This document shows, piece after piece, positions 10,259-21,474 of a stretch of 64,000 nucleotides of DNA (position 1 is its first letter; each line of letters starts with the position of its first letter). Position numbers and translations under genes: made by a program. The DNA lies in assembly GCF_027244095.1 (NCBI RefSeq), contig NC_069669.1, forward strand, positions 10,876,501 to 10,940,500, in the 5' to 3' direction. This DNA comes from Hemicordylus capensis. Lineage: Eukaryota > Chordata > Lepidosauria > Squamata > Cordylidae. Below the pieces are notes generated by a model. That model saw only the letters and a list, made by a program, of their open reading frames with translations. It was not told the DNA's origin and searched no databases.

Positions 10259-12609
10259 GAAGGCCTGTCAGAGCTCTTCTGGGGACCCTGAAGCTGGAGG
10301 AGGGGGGACTGGAGGATGCCGGACCCAAGGGGATACCTACCTCAAAGTAGAAGGGCGGCCCAGTCGCCAGATCAAGCAGCAAACAGCCAGCCCTTTCTGC
10401 CACCGCCTCCTCCTGCTCGTCTTTGGTCTCCACCTCACTATTAATGGCCTGCAGGATGAAAAGGTCCCTCAGAATGCCACAGCCGTGGTCGAAATCCTCA
10501 CACCAGCAGCCCCCTTGCCTGGCTGCTGAGAACGGGGACCCAAGACAGAGAAAGATCTCCAAGGTGGTTCTCGCCAACATTTCTACGTCGTCCTCACGAA
10601 TGAGCTACCCAAATTACCAGGGAGCCTCTTATGCCCCCTCCCTCCCAGCTCAGGTGAGCCGAGTGGGGGGGAGGGTCTCTTCGGGGTGGGGGCCCGCCTA
10701 TGGAATACCCTTCCCTGGCTGCTCAGGGTGCCAGGACGGGGCTGCACATCTGAACGCTGCCCACCGGGAGGGAGTCGAGGCCTTATCCGCCGACATGCTT
10801 GACCCTACCCCTACCCACAACCAGGAAGGGCAGAGGAGCCTGCTGACCCCAACTGGACCAGGGGATGGTCCCTCCGTGGCTGGGAGACGCCACCTTACCT
10901 ACCTCAGTGATATGGATGAGGTGCTCCAGGCTGGGCCTTTGAGAAAGGAGGGCTCTGAGCAGGCCCTGCAGGGCCTCCTCAGGTGGCAGAAACAGGTCCT
11001 GAGAGGGAGAAAGGGAGCCAGAGTGTGGCTTCTGGAGGCTGGAGGGGGTCGCAGCCCCCCTCAGGGAGGGGAAAGGCACCACTGGGCCTCCGAAGAGCCC
11101 CGCTTGCCCTCTGCCCATCTTGGGGGATCCAGACCCCCCCAGCCAGCTTCCTTGCCTAGGAGGGCAGCAGTGGGGCAGGGTGGGGTGGGGTGGGGTCTCC
11201 CTCCATACTCACCTCCTGGTCTTGCTGTGGCCCTTGCTCTGGCATCACGCTCATCCAGAACAGGCAGCCGGAGATGATTTTATGTTCCCTGCTCTGGCAG
11301 AAGCAGGGCTTCATCCGACTGTCAAGGAAAGGGGAACGATGAGAAATCCCGCTGGGGCGGGGGGAGAAGGCGGTCCAGGAAAGGGCTGAGGGGGGAGATT
11401 CCGCCCCCTCCCTCAGTGCCCCGATCCAAGGCTTCCCCAGGACTCAGGGCAGGAGAAGGGGGCCGGATCCTGTGGCACTCAAGCCGTCTGCCCAGAGGAG
11501 GGAGTCCTCAATGACACCTTCTGGGGCCAAGGGGGTGGAGGACCAAGGGGCTGGTCCCTTTCCATGTCCCCCCCCCCGGGTCCCCCACTGCTTCTTCCCT
11601 ACATCGGACTTCCCTCCCAAACATCCTCCCACCATTGGCCACCCCACATCTCCCTCTCCAGACCCCTCCCGTCCCCCACGTACCTCAGCAAGGTGAGAGC
11701 CTCCGCGCAGAGGGAGAAGAGGTAGGGAGGCAGGGGGTCCTCCCAGGTATACTCCATCTCCTCCTGGGAGGGAACAGAGAGAGGGAGGCGAAAGTCACCC
11801 CGATCCATGGGGGGGGCTCCCCGAGACCTGCCCCAGCTCCACCCCCCTGCCCCGCTGGGCTTGGCTCTGTTCCAAGGGCTGCCTCCACCCCACTCCCCCC
11901 AATCCAGGCCTCCGCCCCCCAGCTGCCAACCACTCACCAGCACGGCCTGGGCTGCCAAACCCTTTGAGAAGGGAAGGCGGCGTTCCCCTCTCTGGAGGCT
12001 GTTCCTGCAGGCCTCGATCAGGGTCTTCAGGAACGAGACCCGGTCCCTCCGGTCCTGGAAGGGGAAAACAATGGGGCCGTGAAGTGGGGCAGGATGCCCC
12101 TTGGATGGCAGGCCCCCTTTCATGTGAGCCGCCCTGCCGTCCCTTGGTACCCCACCCCCCTGGACACGGCTCTGGGCTTCCCTGGGGGAGTTCTGGGAGG
12201 GGGTCTCTCCATACCTTCCCTTCTTCTTCACTTTCCGGTCTGGCCTTATCCACAAGGCGGAGCCTGGCCTTGATGCTGCTGCTGGGTGTTGGAGCTGCAG
12301 GAAGAGGTGGAGAAGGCAGGAGAGTGAGTGGGGCCCCTTACCAGCCCGGCCACCCCCTTGCCTCCCCCCCCGGCCAACTGGGGCCCCTCCTCACCTCCAG
12401 CATCCTCAACAGGGGGCTCGGCTGGCTCTGGCCGGCTGCAGCCCCCAACCAGTGGCAGCGAAGGAGCAGGGCCCACCCGGTTGGTGCGGCCGCACAGGAC
12501 CCACCACCTCCGGGGGGCAGCTGGCCTGGAGGCTGCAGACTCCCCTGGGGTGGCCAGGGGGGCCACTCGGCTGGACCGCCTAGCCAGGAGGGCTCGGAGC
12601 CTGCGCAGC
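9696..12609 (-). CDS. Unidentified nine-exon gene (3' part), unit 1
   Basis: Nine minus-strand exons, in transcript order: 12609-12395, 12294-12215, 12054-11938, 11763-11684, 11318-11213, 10998-10903, 10604-10341, 10191-10095 and 9733-9696. Each has AG/GT borders and every junction keeps phase (2/1, 1, 0, 0, 2, 0, 0, 0, 1), ending in TGA at 9696-9698 after EDLLQDVEFWDD. The summed length gives about 363 residues. The peptide starts arginine- and proline-rich. It then becomes helical and leucine-rich, with blocks such as DRRDRVSFLKTLIEACRNSL, EEALQGLLRALLSQRPSLEH and EDDVEMLARTTLEIFLCLGS, suggesting an alpha-helical repeat (HEAT or maestro-like) fold. That resemblance is weak and I do not name it. 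The true start is not found; an in-frame ATG at 12732-12734 lies upstream of the first acceptor. It is unrelated in strand to WDR90. Confidence 0.68.
10195..10255. repeat. (GA)n microsatellite, unit 1 (61 bp)
   Basis: Perfect GA run. On the minus strand it reads (CT)n and lies 3 bases from the acceptor of exon 10191-10095, so it serves as that intron's pyrimidine tract. Confidence 0.97.
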
Positions 12610-13119
12610 CTAGAAGAGAGCAGGCAGAGCATGAGAACGAGACCTTTGGGCAGAAAGGTGGGCATGGGATAGGGGGGACCCAGGGGGCGGGGAAACCCTG
12701 CATGGCCGCCAGGAGGGGGATGCCAGGAGCCCAAGACGGCTAGCCCTCTTCAGTCAGCGAGGTGGCTCTTGGGGCAGCTGGCTGCCGGCTTGGGCCCAGC
12801 CCCTTTGGGCATCCGGGGCACAGCTCTGGGCTGGGGAGGTGCAGAAGGGAGATCTCCCAACCCTTGGCAGGCTGGAGAGCTTGCCCATTAAAGAATGGCG
12901 AATCCCTCCTGGGCTCCTGAGGTGAGGAGAGACGCAGGCAGGGAGTGGGTGCTGGAGAAGGGGCCGTGTGGGGCCAGGCCTTCTCTGGGGCTGCCCCGGA
13001 CCGGCTTGGGAATGGGCTCCCGGTCCACAGAGGAGCTCCTGCATCTCTGGCTGCCTCCCCCAAATCCCTTTAGACACACCTGTCTTCTCAGGCCTTGGGC
13101 TAAAACTTTTTAAAAAGTG

Positions 13120-13348
13120 CTTTGATAAATTTGTATTTATCTGTATTTATTTATTTACGGTCTTTGACCAAACAGTACAATACATTTACATGAAAAACTA
13201 AAACACACTTTCAGCAAATATAAAACATTAAAATATAAAACCAATTAATCATTTACATGAAAAGCTAAAACACACTTTCAGCAAATATAAAACATTAAAA
13301 TATAAAACCAATTAATCATTTATAGTGGAGTGTATATATATATATATA
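13120..13348. repeat. LINE 3'-end scrap, 67-bp tandem repeat and (TA)8, unit 1
   Basis: Starts with a tatttatttatttacggtct run like the 3' end of a squamate LINE (compare 17484). Then come two copies of a 67-bp unit (13183-13249 and 13250-13316), then 16 bp of TA at 13333-13348. Confidence 0.8.
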
Positions 13349-13436
13349 AATATAAAATAGCTTCTCCAATAAGATGGTTTAGACTGGAAATGAATCAGTC
13401 AATACTCACATGATCCACAGGCTCGTGGCTGTACTC

Positions 13437-14760
13437 CAGTTACGGACTTGAACCCTAACCTAAACCTAACCTAAGACTAACAACCAACAGCAACAAGTAG
13501 AAACAACGACGAACCCTGCCCAACCGCCTCCCCCTCCCTATCCCAAACAACCCCGAACCCCAACAGTTAACCCCAACAACAAACCCTCCCCCTCCCTACC
13601 CCAAATAAATCCCCGCTTCTCTCTGAAGAGCTCTCTGATCTTTAATCTCAGTCTCACACTCAATCTCTCCCTCTTTCACTCTCTCAATCGCGCCCAATCA
13701 CTCTCTAAATACCTTTCGCGGCCACAGACACTCTCTCAAACACCCTCTCTCTTTCACTCTCACATGCATTCAAGGGAGTCAGCGATGATTCCTGCCCCAG
13801 TATCCCGTAGCGACGGGTGATGTCACAAAGGGGGCCGCATCACCAGTTAACTGCCAACTCAACGGCCGTTGGTCCTCTGAGGTCGAGGACCCTCCTTGGA
13901 ACTCTGGGGCCCCTGCGGTTCTTCTGGGGGTCTCTCCCTTTCCGGCCACATCCCTGTCCCCCATGAGAGGCCTCCATCTTCCCCACCATGGCTAGAGGGG
14001 CACCCTCCCAAATCCCTCCTGGGAGACCCTTCCCACCTGCAAGACTCCCTTCTTTGCTGCTGTGAACCCCACAGGACCCAAGGAGGAGCCCTCCTTTTCT
14101 GGGTCCCAAATACAACGGCCTCCTTCTTGGAGTGGTGTCTCTTCCAAAGAGGACTCCATGGACAAGTGGGTCTGCCTTCACCATCTAGAGGGACATCTCA
14201 CTTGCCCTGATGCTTCCTGAAAAACACACCTTCCGACATTTCAGGGATGAAAAGGGGGCCTTCCAAATGTGTTTCTGGTCCCCCATTCCCATCTGAAGGG
14301 GCACTGCTTGGCCAGAATCTACCCCCAAGGCTGCAATTACTACTACTACAAACATGTGCCAATTTTCACCATTAGGGTCATTAGGAAGGGGATTGAGAAT
14401 AAAAGTGCTATTCTTGTTATTCCTTTATACAAGCCTCTGACCGTGGTGGCTGGTGGCCAATAGGGTGGTGTGGTGGTGGTGCAGCGAGAAAAGAACTCTG
14501 TGCATGCTCAAAGGACCCTTTGTCTGTGTGTCCAAGATGGAGCCCTGGCTTTAAAAGGATGAATGACACATTCTCTAACCCTTCATCAGGCTGAAACATT
14601 CTGCCTAACTCTCAAGACTGCACTCTCTCCTACGACCAGAGGTCAATGCAAAAATATGTTGGAGAGAATCCACAGAAAGCTCGATGGATGGAGAGGGACT
14701 CTCTCTTGCATTCACCGTTAAATAGGAATAGGAGTAATAATGTGCCTAGCTAACAGCTGG
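13437..14760. other. Low-complexity gene-free stretch, unit 1
   Basis: 13437-13790 is C- and A-rich, then ctctc-rich, with a degenerate aaccctaacctaaacctaac run at 13451. 13790-14230 is GC-richer with no convincing splice-bounded exon on either strand. 14230-14760 shows nothing recognised. Equivalents: 31869-33192 and 50243-51566. Confidence 0.6.
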
Positions 14761-14814
14761 CATCCAAAACATTGCTCTCAGTGTGTGAATTGCACATAGA
14801 TGGAAATGGCATTT

Positions 14815-15032
14815 GAGAAGCCAGTGGACACAGGATCCACAGGGTTCCCAGACTATGGGAAATACCTATATTGGGCAGCAGCGAGATAGGAAGATGCTGA
14901 AAGGCACGGGAGGAGGCAATGGTCAACCCCACCTGTGTTCTACCAAAGACAACCACAGGGCTCTGTGGGCACCAGGAGTCGACACCGACTCGATGGCACA
15001 GCTTTACCTTTCTCTTCTGGGGGAGAACGTTT
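14815..15032 (+). repeat. SINE with a LINE-type tail, unit 1
   Basis: The body has gcagcgagataggaagatgc, and the tail has ggagtcgacaccgactcgat followed by ggcacagctttacctttc. That tail is typical of squamate SINEs sharing a Bov-B or Sauria-type 3' end; the family name is tentative. Confidence 0.6.
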
Positions 15033-15307
15033 AGCTGGAGGAGAGTGAATAGCCCCATTCAATTCCAGCACAGCATTCTTCCAGTGGTTGTTGCTGGTAT
15101 CTACTTTATATTTGGGGTGGTCTGTGTTGGTTTGTGATAGATATAGTGAGCCTTGTTGGAACACGGAACCATTTTATTTGTTTGTTCTGTGTAAGCTGCA
15201 GTGAGAAGTGGTATATAAATATTGATAGTTGCCGTTTAGGCCTCTCAAAATGTATGCAGATTCATGTTGGCTTCCTAAAAACAATTTTGTTCAGTTCTCG
15301 CCTACAA

Positions 15308-15752
15308 CCGTGGATAACGCAACCACATATAACGAGATCTTGAGTGAATGGGAATTGGGGGGGTTAGGTTCCTGGAGCTAAAAGAGAGGCTTAAAAGGCA
15401 ATCGTAAGAGCAAGAACGTACCGTGTCATGCTCTCCAGGTCTCCAGCAATGCCCCTCCGCCAGCAAACGCCCAGTTCTGGAGGTTTTCTGTGAAAAATCA
15501 TGGGGTGGGGGAGGGATTTTAAAAATTGTTTATTTTACAAAAGAGCCACAAAATGGCTCCGTTCAGCAAAATGGTGGCCAGAAATGACCTTGGAGGTCAT
15601 TTCCGGCCACCTAGAAACTGTGGATTGGCAAAATTTTACCCACCCACCCCGCTTCCAAGCAACATATAACGAGGTTAGGTCTCAATTGCCTGACGGCAGA
15701 TACGCAAAACTGTGGGTGACGGCACCGTGGATAACGAGGGCCACCTGTAATC
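15308..15752. repeat. Interspersed repeat upstream of internal WDR90 exons, unit 1
   Basis: Bounded by ccgtggataacg motifs near both ends (15308 and 15725), with catataacgag also present twice (15326 and 15663). It ends in agggccacctgtaat. It looks like a non-autonomous interspersed element of unknown family. Copies at 33740-34184 and 52114-52558. Confidence 0.45.
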
Positions 15753-15856
15753 AAGGCATTATTTGCCCCTTGCTCCTCTGAACTTCAGCTCAACTCTTTG
15801 GCGTCTGCCTGTTGGTTGCCTTCTGTCTAATCGGAATGCACATCTATCCCCAACAG

Positions 15857-17428
15857 CTGTATGAATTCACTGCCTCGGACGAAATGCCACGCACTGTGGC
15901 TTTTCACCCCTCGCAACAGATCTTTGCTTGTGGCTTCGATACCGGCGTGGTGAGGACCATCAGCTTAGCTGCCTCAAAGCTGCTTGAGGAACACAAGTAC
16001 GTTTGTCTCGGAGTTCAGGTCCTGAATATTTTTGTGTGTATGAATCCAAAATGACGGGAGTTGGCGATGGTCATTTGAAATGGGAGGTTCCTTCTGGATC
16101 GAGGGTCCCCAGATGATGTTGGACTACAACTCCCATCATTCCCTGCCACAGTGGCTTTTGTTTGGGAACCCCTGTTAGGGATGTAGGTGGCTATTCGCCT
16201 CTGGTGGGAAACTGGAAAAGACACACTGTGTAAACCTGCCTGATTCCTTTTTTCAGGCTTGATGGTGAAGCCTGGAAAAAAAAAATCTGAAATGGGTCAG
16301 TCCAGGCAGGTCAATCACCTCACCTGCTGTTTAAGGAACCAGGCCTCAACTGATGAGGTCCTAAGCAATTACTTTGCAATCAATGTGTGGACTGTTGCAT
16401 TGGTTTCAACCTTCATAGTCACTTCTCCGTTGTGCCTAGCTTTCTTTCCCCCTTTTCGGTGTCCTCTAGGCAACACCACGACTCAATCACGGGGCTGATC
16501 TTCTCCCCAGACGGCAATTTCATGTACAGTTGCTGCGCTCGTGGGACCCTGGCTCTTTATAATTGTGCTGTCCAGAAAAGTCACATCGTCCGAGTTCTGG
16601 GTAAGATCCTTGCCTCTTGAGGCCATCTTCTTCCAGCCTGTCGGTGGAAGTCCCTAGATGGCAGAACGGAAGAATGGAAATCTAGAGGGGTGTTGTGGCA
16701 TATACTGGTTAGAGTCTTGGATCAGAGAGGGAGGGAGGAAGGGAGATCTAAATCTTCCTTTTTGCACTGCAGCCCTTCCCCTGAGTGGGGCACAGTTTGG
16801 CCCACTGCTCTTATGTTTGCTTCCTAACAGAGAGGGGGCATGGAAAGAAGTTCCTATTACGGAGCTTTGCCCTGATTTTCCTGCACAAGGTGGTCTCTGT
16901 GGGTTTCCTCATGCGAATGGCGTTGGTGCAAATACACTCTGTGTCTCTTTTCACGAGTTGACCTTCATGCAAACCCTTTGCTCAAGTCATTTTTATTTAC
17001 TTTATTTTATTTTAAATATTTCTGTACCGTCCAAAACTTGCATCTCTGGGCGGTTTACCATTGAAATCATCTACAACATTAAATCAATTGGCAATTGAGA
17101 TCATTGCAAACATTTAAAACCCAATATTAAAACTATTAGAACTATCAATCTAATTAAAAGCCTGGGTGAATAAATGTGTCTTCAGTGCCTTTTTAAAAGT
17201 TGCCGGAGATGGGGAGGCTCTTGTTTAGGGTGACTTGATAGATTTCCTCCCCTCCTTTGTTTCCTCTCATTGAACAACTGTCTGCCTCACTCCCCAGCTA
17301 ATGTGGTGGTACAAGATGCTGACCACGGGCCCGATGCCTTGTCGATCAGCGCCGACGGACATCTCCTGGCCTTCGTGGGACCTTCTGAGTACATTGTGAC
17401 TCTGATGGATGCCAGATCCCTAGATGAA
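15857..17428 (+). CDS. WDR90: WDR90 internal exons, unit 1 (3 exons)
   Basis: Exons 15857-15996 (starts phase 0, ends phase 2), 16470-16600 (ends phase 1) and 17298-17428 (ends phase 0), with clean AG/GT borders. The peptides LYEFTASDEMPRTVAFHPSQ, GLIFSPDGNFMYSCCARGTL and HLLAFVGPSEYIVTLMDARS match the middle of vertebrate WDR90 (human LYDFTSSEDAP, GLTATPDGRLLFSS and LLAFVGPSRCTVTVM, from memory). These are adjacent WD40 blades. The exon that should follow (human LLRVDIGTLDLASS region) is absent. The next WDR90 exon downstream is the near-terminal one at 19118. The exons encoding everything before LYEF are also absent from the unit. An in-frame ATG (MHIYPQQ) lies at 15836, 21 bases upstream of the acceptor. 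Confidence 0.93.
16100..16185. repeat. Short interspersed repeat in WDR90 intron, unit 1
   Basis: Contains gatgttggactacaactccc and then gggaacccctg, a very common motif of vertebrate and especially squamate interspersed repeats. Copies at 34532-34617 and 52906-52991. Confidence 0.5.
16985..17215. repeat. LINE 3'-end-like repeat in WDR90 intron, unit 1
   Basis: Has the run ctgtaccgtccaaaacttgc, then atctctgggcggtttacc, and later gcctgggtgaataaatgtgt. This is a widespread squamate LINE or SINE tail. Copies at 35417-35647 and 53791-54021. Confidence 0.55.
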
Positions 17429-17483
17429 GTAAGTGCCATTTCCTTCCGTCTCGGGTTGCTGCAGAAGCAGAAAGGTGTAAAAA

Positions 17484-17560
17484 CTTTATTTCGGTCGTAG
17501 ACCAGCAATACAAGAATATTAAAATAATAATGATAATAACAATAATAAGATGATAATTTA
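17484..17560. repeat. LINE 3'-end scrap after last internal WDR90 exon, unit 1
   Basis: The motif tttatttcggtcgtagacca, followed by AT-rich simple sequence (aataat repeats), is akin to the scrap at 13140. Copies at 35916-35992 and 54290-54366. Confidence 0.5.
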
Positions 17561-18342
17561 GCATTTAGCCTTTGTGGTTGTGGAGGGATAAGCAGAAACC
17601 TGTCAGCAATTTTTTATCTAAAACCAGTGAAAATGGAGAGGTCTGGAATGAGAATTGCTGCTGAGGGACTGGGATATCTCCGGCAGTATTTAATCCAGCA
17701 TAGACCATCATGATTGTTCTTAACAAAATATATTTTATTGCAAGATTGAAAGATGTTGTAACATACTGTAACACATATGCTATTTTGATTGTATTTGCAT
17801 AGCAGTATCAGGTTATTCCATTTTGGCATTGCATCGCACGATACTGCCCCCCCCCGCCCTTTCTGGTTGGTTCTGTATATCTCCATGCCATGCCTGACAG
17901 ACTGCAGCAATGTTGCTAGTCCTCACTGAGGTGGTAAACCTGTCTGGGTTGTAACATTTCCGGCTGCAGACACTGGGGCTCACAGGACTGAGGGTTCCTC
18001 CAATACCAGGTGGCAGGTGCGATCTCTGTACATAAAAACCTTGGGGTGGAGAAGGTTAAACGGGACTGTACCATTTCAGACTTTGGGTGGGGTATAACCT
18101 TTGAAGTTGCATTTTTTTAAAAAGTAAAGCACCTCCCTTTAAGTAGAAAGCTAGACACCCGGGAGATATTTCAGCTCAGCCTTCTGAAGTTTTCTATTTG
18201 CAAGAAGTTTCAAGGCATTACAAGTTGGATGAACATGAAGCTGCCAGAACAGCATTTGGTCGGAGGGTCCTGCAACAGGTCCTTCTGGGTCAATAGCTCC
18301 AGCTTGGGTATTTTCCCTCCCGTGGTTGGTGCTGTGGTATGT
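17561..18342. other. Intron between internal and C-terminal WDR90 exons, unit 1 to 2
   Basis: No exon of the missing WDR90 middle region was found on the plus strand here, and no recognised repeat apart from a cccccccc run near 17848. This intron must contain, or result from, the deletion that removed the middle WDR90 exons. Equivalents: 35993-36774 and 54367-55148. Confidence 0.6.
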
Positions 18343-18744
18343 CCCAAGCTTGGGTGACCTCCTACACCAGCCGAGAAAGGTACATTGGTACTCACCGTGA
18401 AGGTGTCTTCTGGCTGGTGTAGAAGAGGTCACCCAAGGCCCCCCCGGGTTGTGTTAGGCTGGAGCTGATGATCTGGTTGTAGGGGGACAGTTTTTCTGTC
18501 TTTCTCCGCATTATTGTTTGTATATTGTTGTATATTCTGTGTTGTGTTCTGTGGTTTTCATTCCGTAGCTTGAGCTGTTTTAAGCACTGAGGAGATCCGC
18601 CCACATGCACTGGGTTAAGGATCTTCAAGTATGACTACTTCCTGCCTTTTGGAGCATGTGGGGGGGATGTAATCCCAAGCTTGGGTGACCTCTTCTACAC
18701 CAGCCAGAAGACACCTTCACGGTGAGTACCAATGTACCTTTCTT
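18343..18744. repeat. Inverted plus direct repeat complex, unit 2
   Basis: Same structure as at 82-483. It lies in the intron between the internal WDR90 exons of unit 1 and the C-terminal exons of unit 2. Confidence 0.85.
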
Positions 18745-19117
18745 TTTCAGTGGCCTTATAGGCAATCTAGGAAGAAGTGTGATTGCAATATCAGAAGCAA
18801 AGAATTTTGCAACAGAATGCAAGTTCTCCGTTTGGTTACAAAAGAAAAGCTCCTAGTCCTCATTTTTAAAGTCTTCATTTTTTGCAAATGGTGGGTTAAT
18901 TTCCACTCAATGCTTAAAGAGGTTCTGCCGAGTGAGACTTGTAGTCCTTGGGGAGGGAAGGTGCTTCCCTCATCGGGGCCGAAATCTCAGATTTGGTAAA
19001 TAGTGTGTCAGTTCACCAGACTTTGCACAATTCATTCCAGTCTCCGAACATGGAATGGATTTGCTCCAACGTACACACAGCTGGTTGTGACTTCCCCTCT
19101 TGCATTTCCTCTCCTAG

Positions 19118-20186
19118 GTACCCAGCCCTCTGCCTCCCAGCCTGGCAGCCTTTTGCCCTTGGGATAAAAGCACAATCGTCTACATGGGCTTTGGGCTGCA
19201 GAAGGAGGTCTTGTTCTACAGCCTGCTGCAGAAACAGGTGCCTACGGTTTTCCTCGGTCACTTGTCTGAGATCGGCTCCAGAACAAGTTATTTTGGGATC
19301 CAATCCTTTGGATCTAACATGTCGGAACTTCTCCTTGCTTGTGTGCAGGTTGTGGAGAAGGTCCCCCTGCCTTACTTTGCCACGTCGCTGAGTTTGTCTC
19401 CTGCTGCCTGCGTCCTGGCTGTTGGCTTCAACGGTGAGTCTGGGTGTTTGTTCAGCACATAGACAGCCAGGGCTGATCTCTGAAGACCCTGCAGGAGGGT
19501 AGCTCCTAGACAAGGAGCAAGCTAAGGGGCACCAGGTATTGTGCTTCCTCCAGCAGAGGTTGCTACATCAGGACAGCTCTGCTGGATCAGGTCCAAGGCC
19601 ATTCTAGTCCAGCCTCCTGTTTCCCCCAGTTACCCACCTCTGACAAGCCCACAGTCAAGAGATGAAGGCCAGCCCTCTCTCCTGCTGTTGCTCCCCGGCA
19701 ACTGGTATTGAGAGGCATCTTGGCTCTGAGGCAGGAGAGAGGGCATGCCCTCAGTTCTTGCCTGTGGGCTTCTCAGAGGCATCTAGCAAGTCACTGTGTG
19801 AAACAGGATGCTGGACTATGGAGGCCATGGGCCCGATCTCAGTAGGCTGCTGTCATATTCTTGTAGGTGTGTCCTAGTCCTCCCCCCTCCTGTCAGAATA
19901 CCCCCAAACCAGCCTTGGCTGAGGTTCTCAGGAAGTGAATGACTTACCCAGTGTGGAGGACTGCACTTTTTCCTGGGCTCTCCTACAGAAAAGCCAGTCT
20001 TGGCCTCTAGCTTTGCTTACCCCCACAGAGCACCTGCTGAGGCTGATTGACCGCACAGCAAAGACAGAACAGGACTACGCCGGCCAAGACGATGCCGTCG
20101 GCCTCTGCCGCTTCACCCCCTCCGGGAGGCGCCTCTTCACAGCTTCCTATAACGAGATCCTGGTGTGGGAGGTCCAGAGCAGATGA
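19118..20186 (+). CDS. WDR90: WDR90 C-terminal exons, unit 2 (3 exons)
   Basis: Exons 19118-19237, 19349-19433 and 20029-20186, with the same borders, phases and peptides as in unit 1. About 1.7 kb upstream lie the internal WDR90 exons of unit 1 (15857-17428). Those end in phase 0 and this cluster starts in phase 0, so the two could splice in frame, although the full-length gene has many exons between them. Confidence 0.93.
19561..19876. repeat. Fold-back repeat in WDR90 intron, unit 2
   Basis: Copy of the 1300-1615 element in the last WDR90 intron. Confidence 0.7.
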
Positions 20187-21468
20187 ACCCAGCTCTCTCA
20201 CTCGCCTGCTCGAAGGATACCAGCATGGTGGCCGCTCGGAACTCCTCACTTTGCCCCGTTTGAGCTCCGAGAACTTCTGGTCGTGCCCAGGAGCTCTGGA
20301 GATGCCCCATTAGACCCGACACGGGACTGTTCCATGGCTTTCGAGAATATGCTTCCGATGTTTGGGGTAGAAATGGCTGATGGCAACTGACGACAATGCA
20401 GGAGTTGAGGGCCAGCTTTTGCATGGGGGACAGACGTCTCCTGGCTTGCTTGGTTTCAGACACACCTCTTCTTGATTCACAGACCCTGGATTACTTGCCT
20501 GGAAATCACCATACTGGGGGTGATCCAGGATTTGGACTCTTGGCTAGATTCCCCCTCCCCAAAACTCAAGATCATCTTGGCTCAATAGGGTAACTCTCTT
20601 GATTGGAACTGAGGCAGAGAAGCTATTTTGAGTGTCCCTCAGATGTAGGTGTTACTTGACATTTATGGGGATGGTTAGAAGTATGATCTTTTCCCCTGAT
20701 CCCTGATAACAATGCCAGTAGCTAATTTATTAGTCTTCCTGGTTTCCTCGGCATGGACAGGGAGCATTCTTGGCCACCTTTTCTAAATGGGATCACAGGT
20801 GGTTTACTTAGAAAGTTCCCTCCTGGACTGGGTCATGGCTCTGTCCTCGTGTGGACTTGAGGGTGAGCAATCCTCAAACTCGTTGGCTTTTTCATAGAAG
20901 TATCCCTGACCCCAGGACAGTGACAAAGCCAAGTAACAGAATCACCCTTTTGGAATCTCCCTTGAGAAACAGTGCAAGAAACAAGATTAAACTCTTGTTC
21001 TTCAAAAAAAACAACCCAACCAATTTTCATTTTGATAGTTGCATCTTATCTAAGTGGTGTTGAGAATTTGTAAGTCAGAAGAGATTCCCAGCTCTTTCCC
21101 CCCAGTTTGCTGAATTCTCTCAGCAGCCCAGATATGGAAACAAAATTAACTATGCTCAGCAGATACAGGATGGCCACTGGGACCAGATCTTGTGAGCACA
21201 AAGTTGCCTTTCTGATTAGAAGATTTATTTAAGGAATATTTTATAGTGAAAAATTGTGTGTTTTTTAAACAAAGAATGCATTGGTAGTAGGGTAGAGAGC
21301 TGGTAAAATGGAAACTGGACATCAACTGACAGGGAAATAACTAATATTTCCCTCTCAGAATTAGACTGTATCAACAACACACACAACTGCATTGCTTTTG
21401 TTATTTGTAATTTATTACAAGCTGGAAGAGAAGAAAACTGGTCTGCTTGTGTTTAAGTTTTGATTCCT

Positions 21469-21474
21469 AATAAA
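21469..21474 (+). terminator. Poly(A) signal AATAAA, unit 2
   Basis: Same hexamer and downstream GT-rich run after the unit 2 WDR90 3' UTR (20187-21496). Confidence 0.6.

Larger units (their letters stand above)
1..18261. repeat. Tandem array unit 1 (18.26 kb)
   Basis: The sequence at position 1 recurs at 18262, 36694 and 55068 and stays collinear over the whole unit. Unit 1 is the most divergent copy. It alone keeps a 40-bp stretch at 4639-4678 and alone lacks a 222-bp stretch present in the others (23176-23397 in unit 2). It has the longest (GA)n tract and the shortest (TA)n tract. Where the unit 'begins' is arbitrary, because both array edges lie outside the window. Confidence 0.97.

Noticed and set aside
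10117-10350. Open frame with a long Arg-Glu repeat
   Set aside because: It is only the (GA)n microsatellite read as codons; its length changes between units and it lies in an intron of the minus-strand gene.
10423-11277. Long plus-strand open frame (~285-304 codons)
   Set aside because: It runs antisense across several spliced minus-strand exons and their introns in GC-rich sequence. Its end differs between units because of a small indel, so it is a shadow frame.
13451-13476. Telomere-like ccctaa repeats
   Set aside because: Only a few degenerate repeats in a C/A-rich stretch; too short to call an interstitial telomere.
13840-14184. Open frames on both strands near 14 kb
   Set aside because: Antiparallel frames in GC-rich DNA, with no splice borders in phase with the minus-strand gene and no recognised motif.
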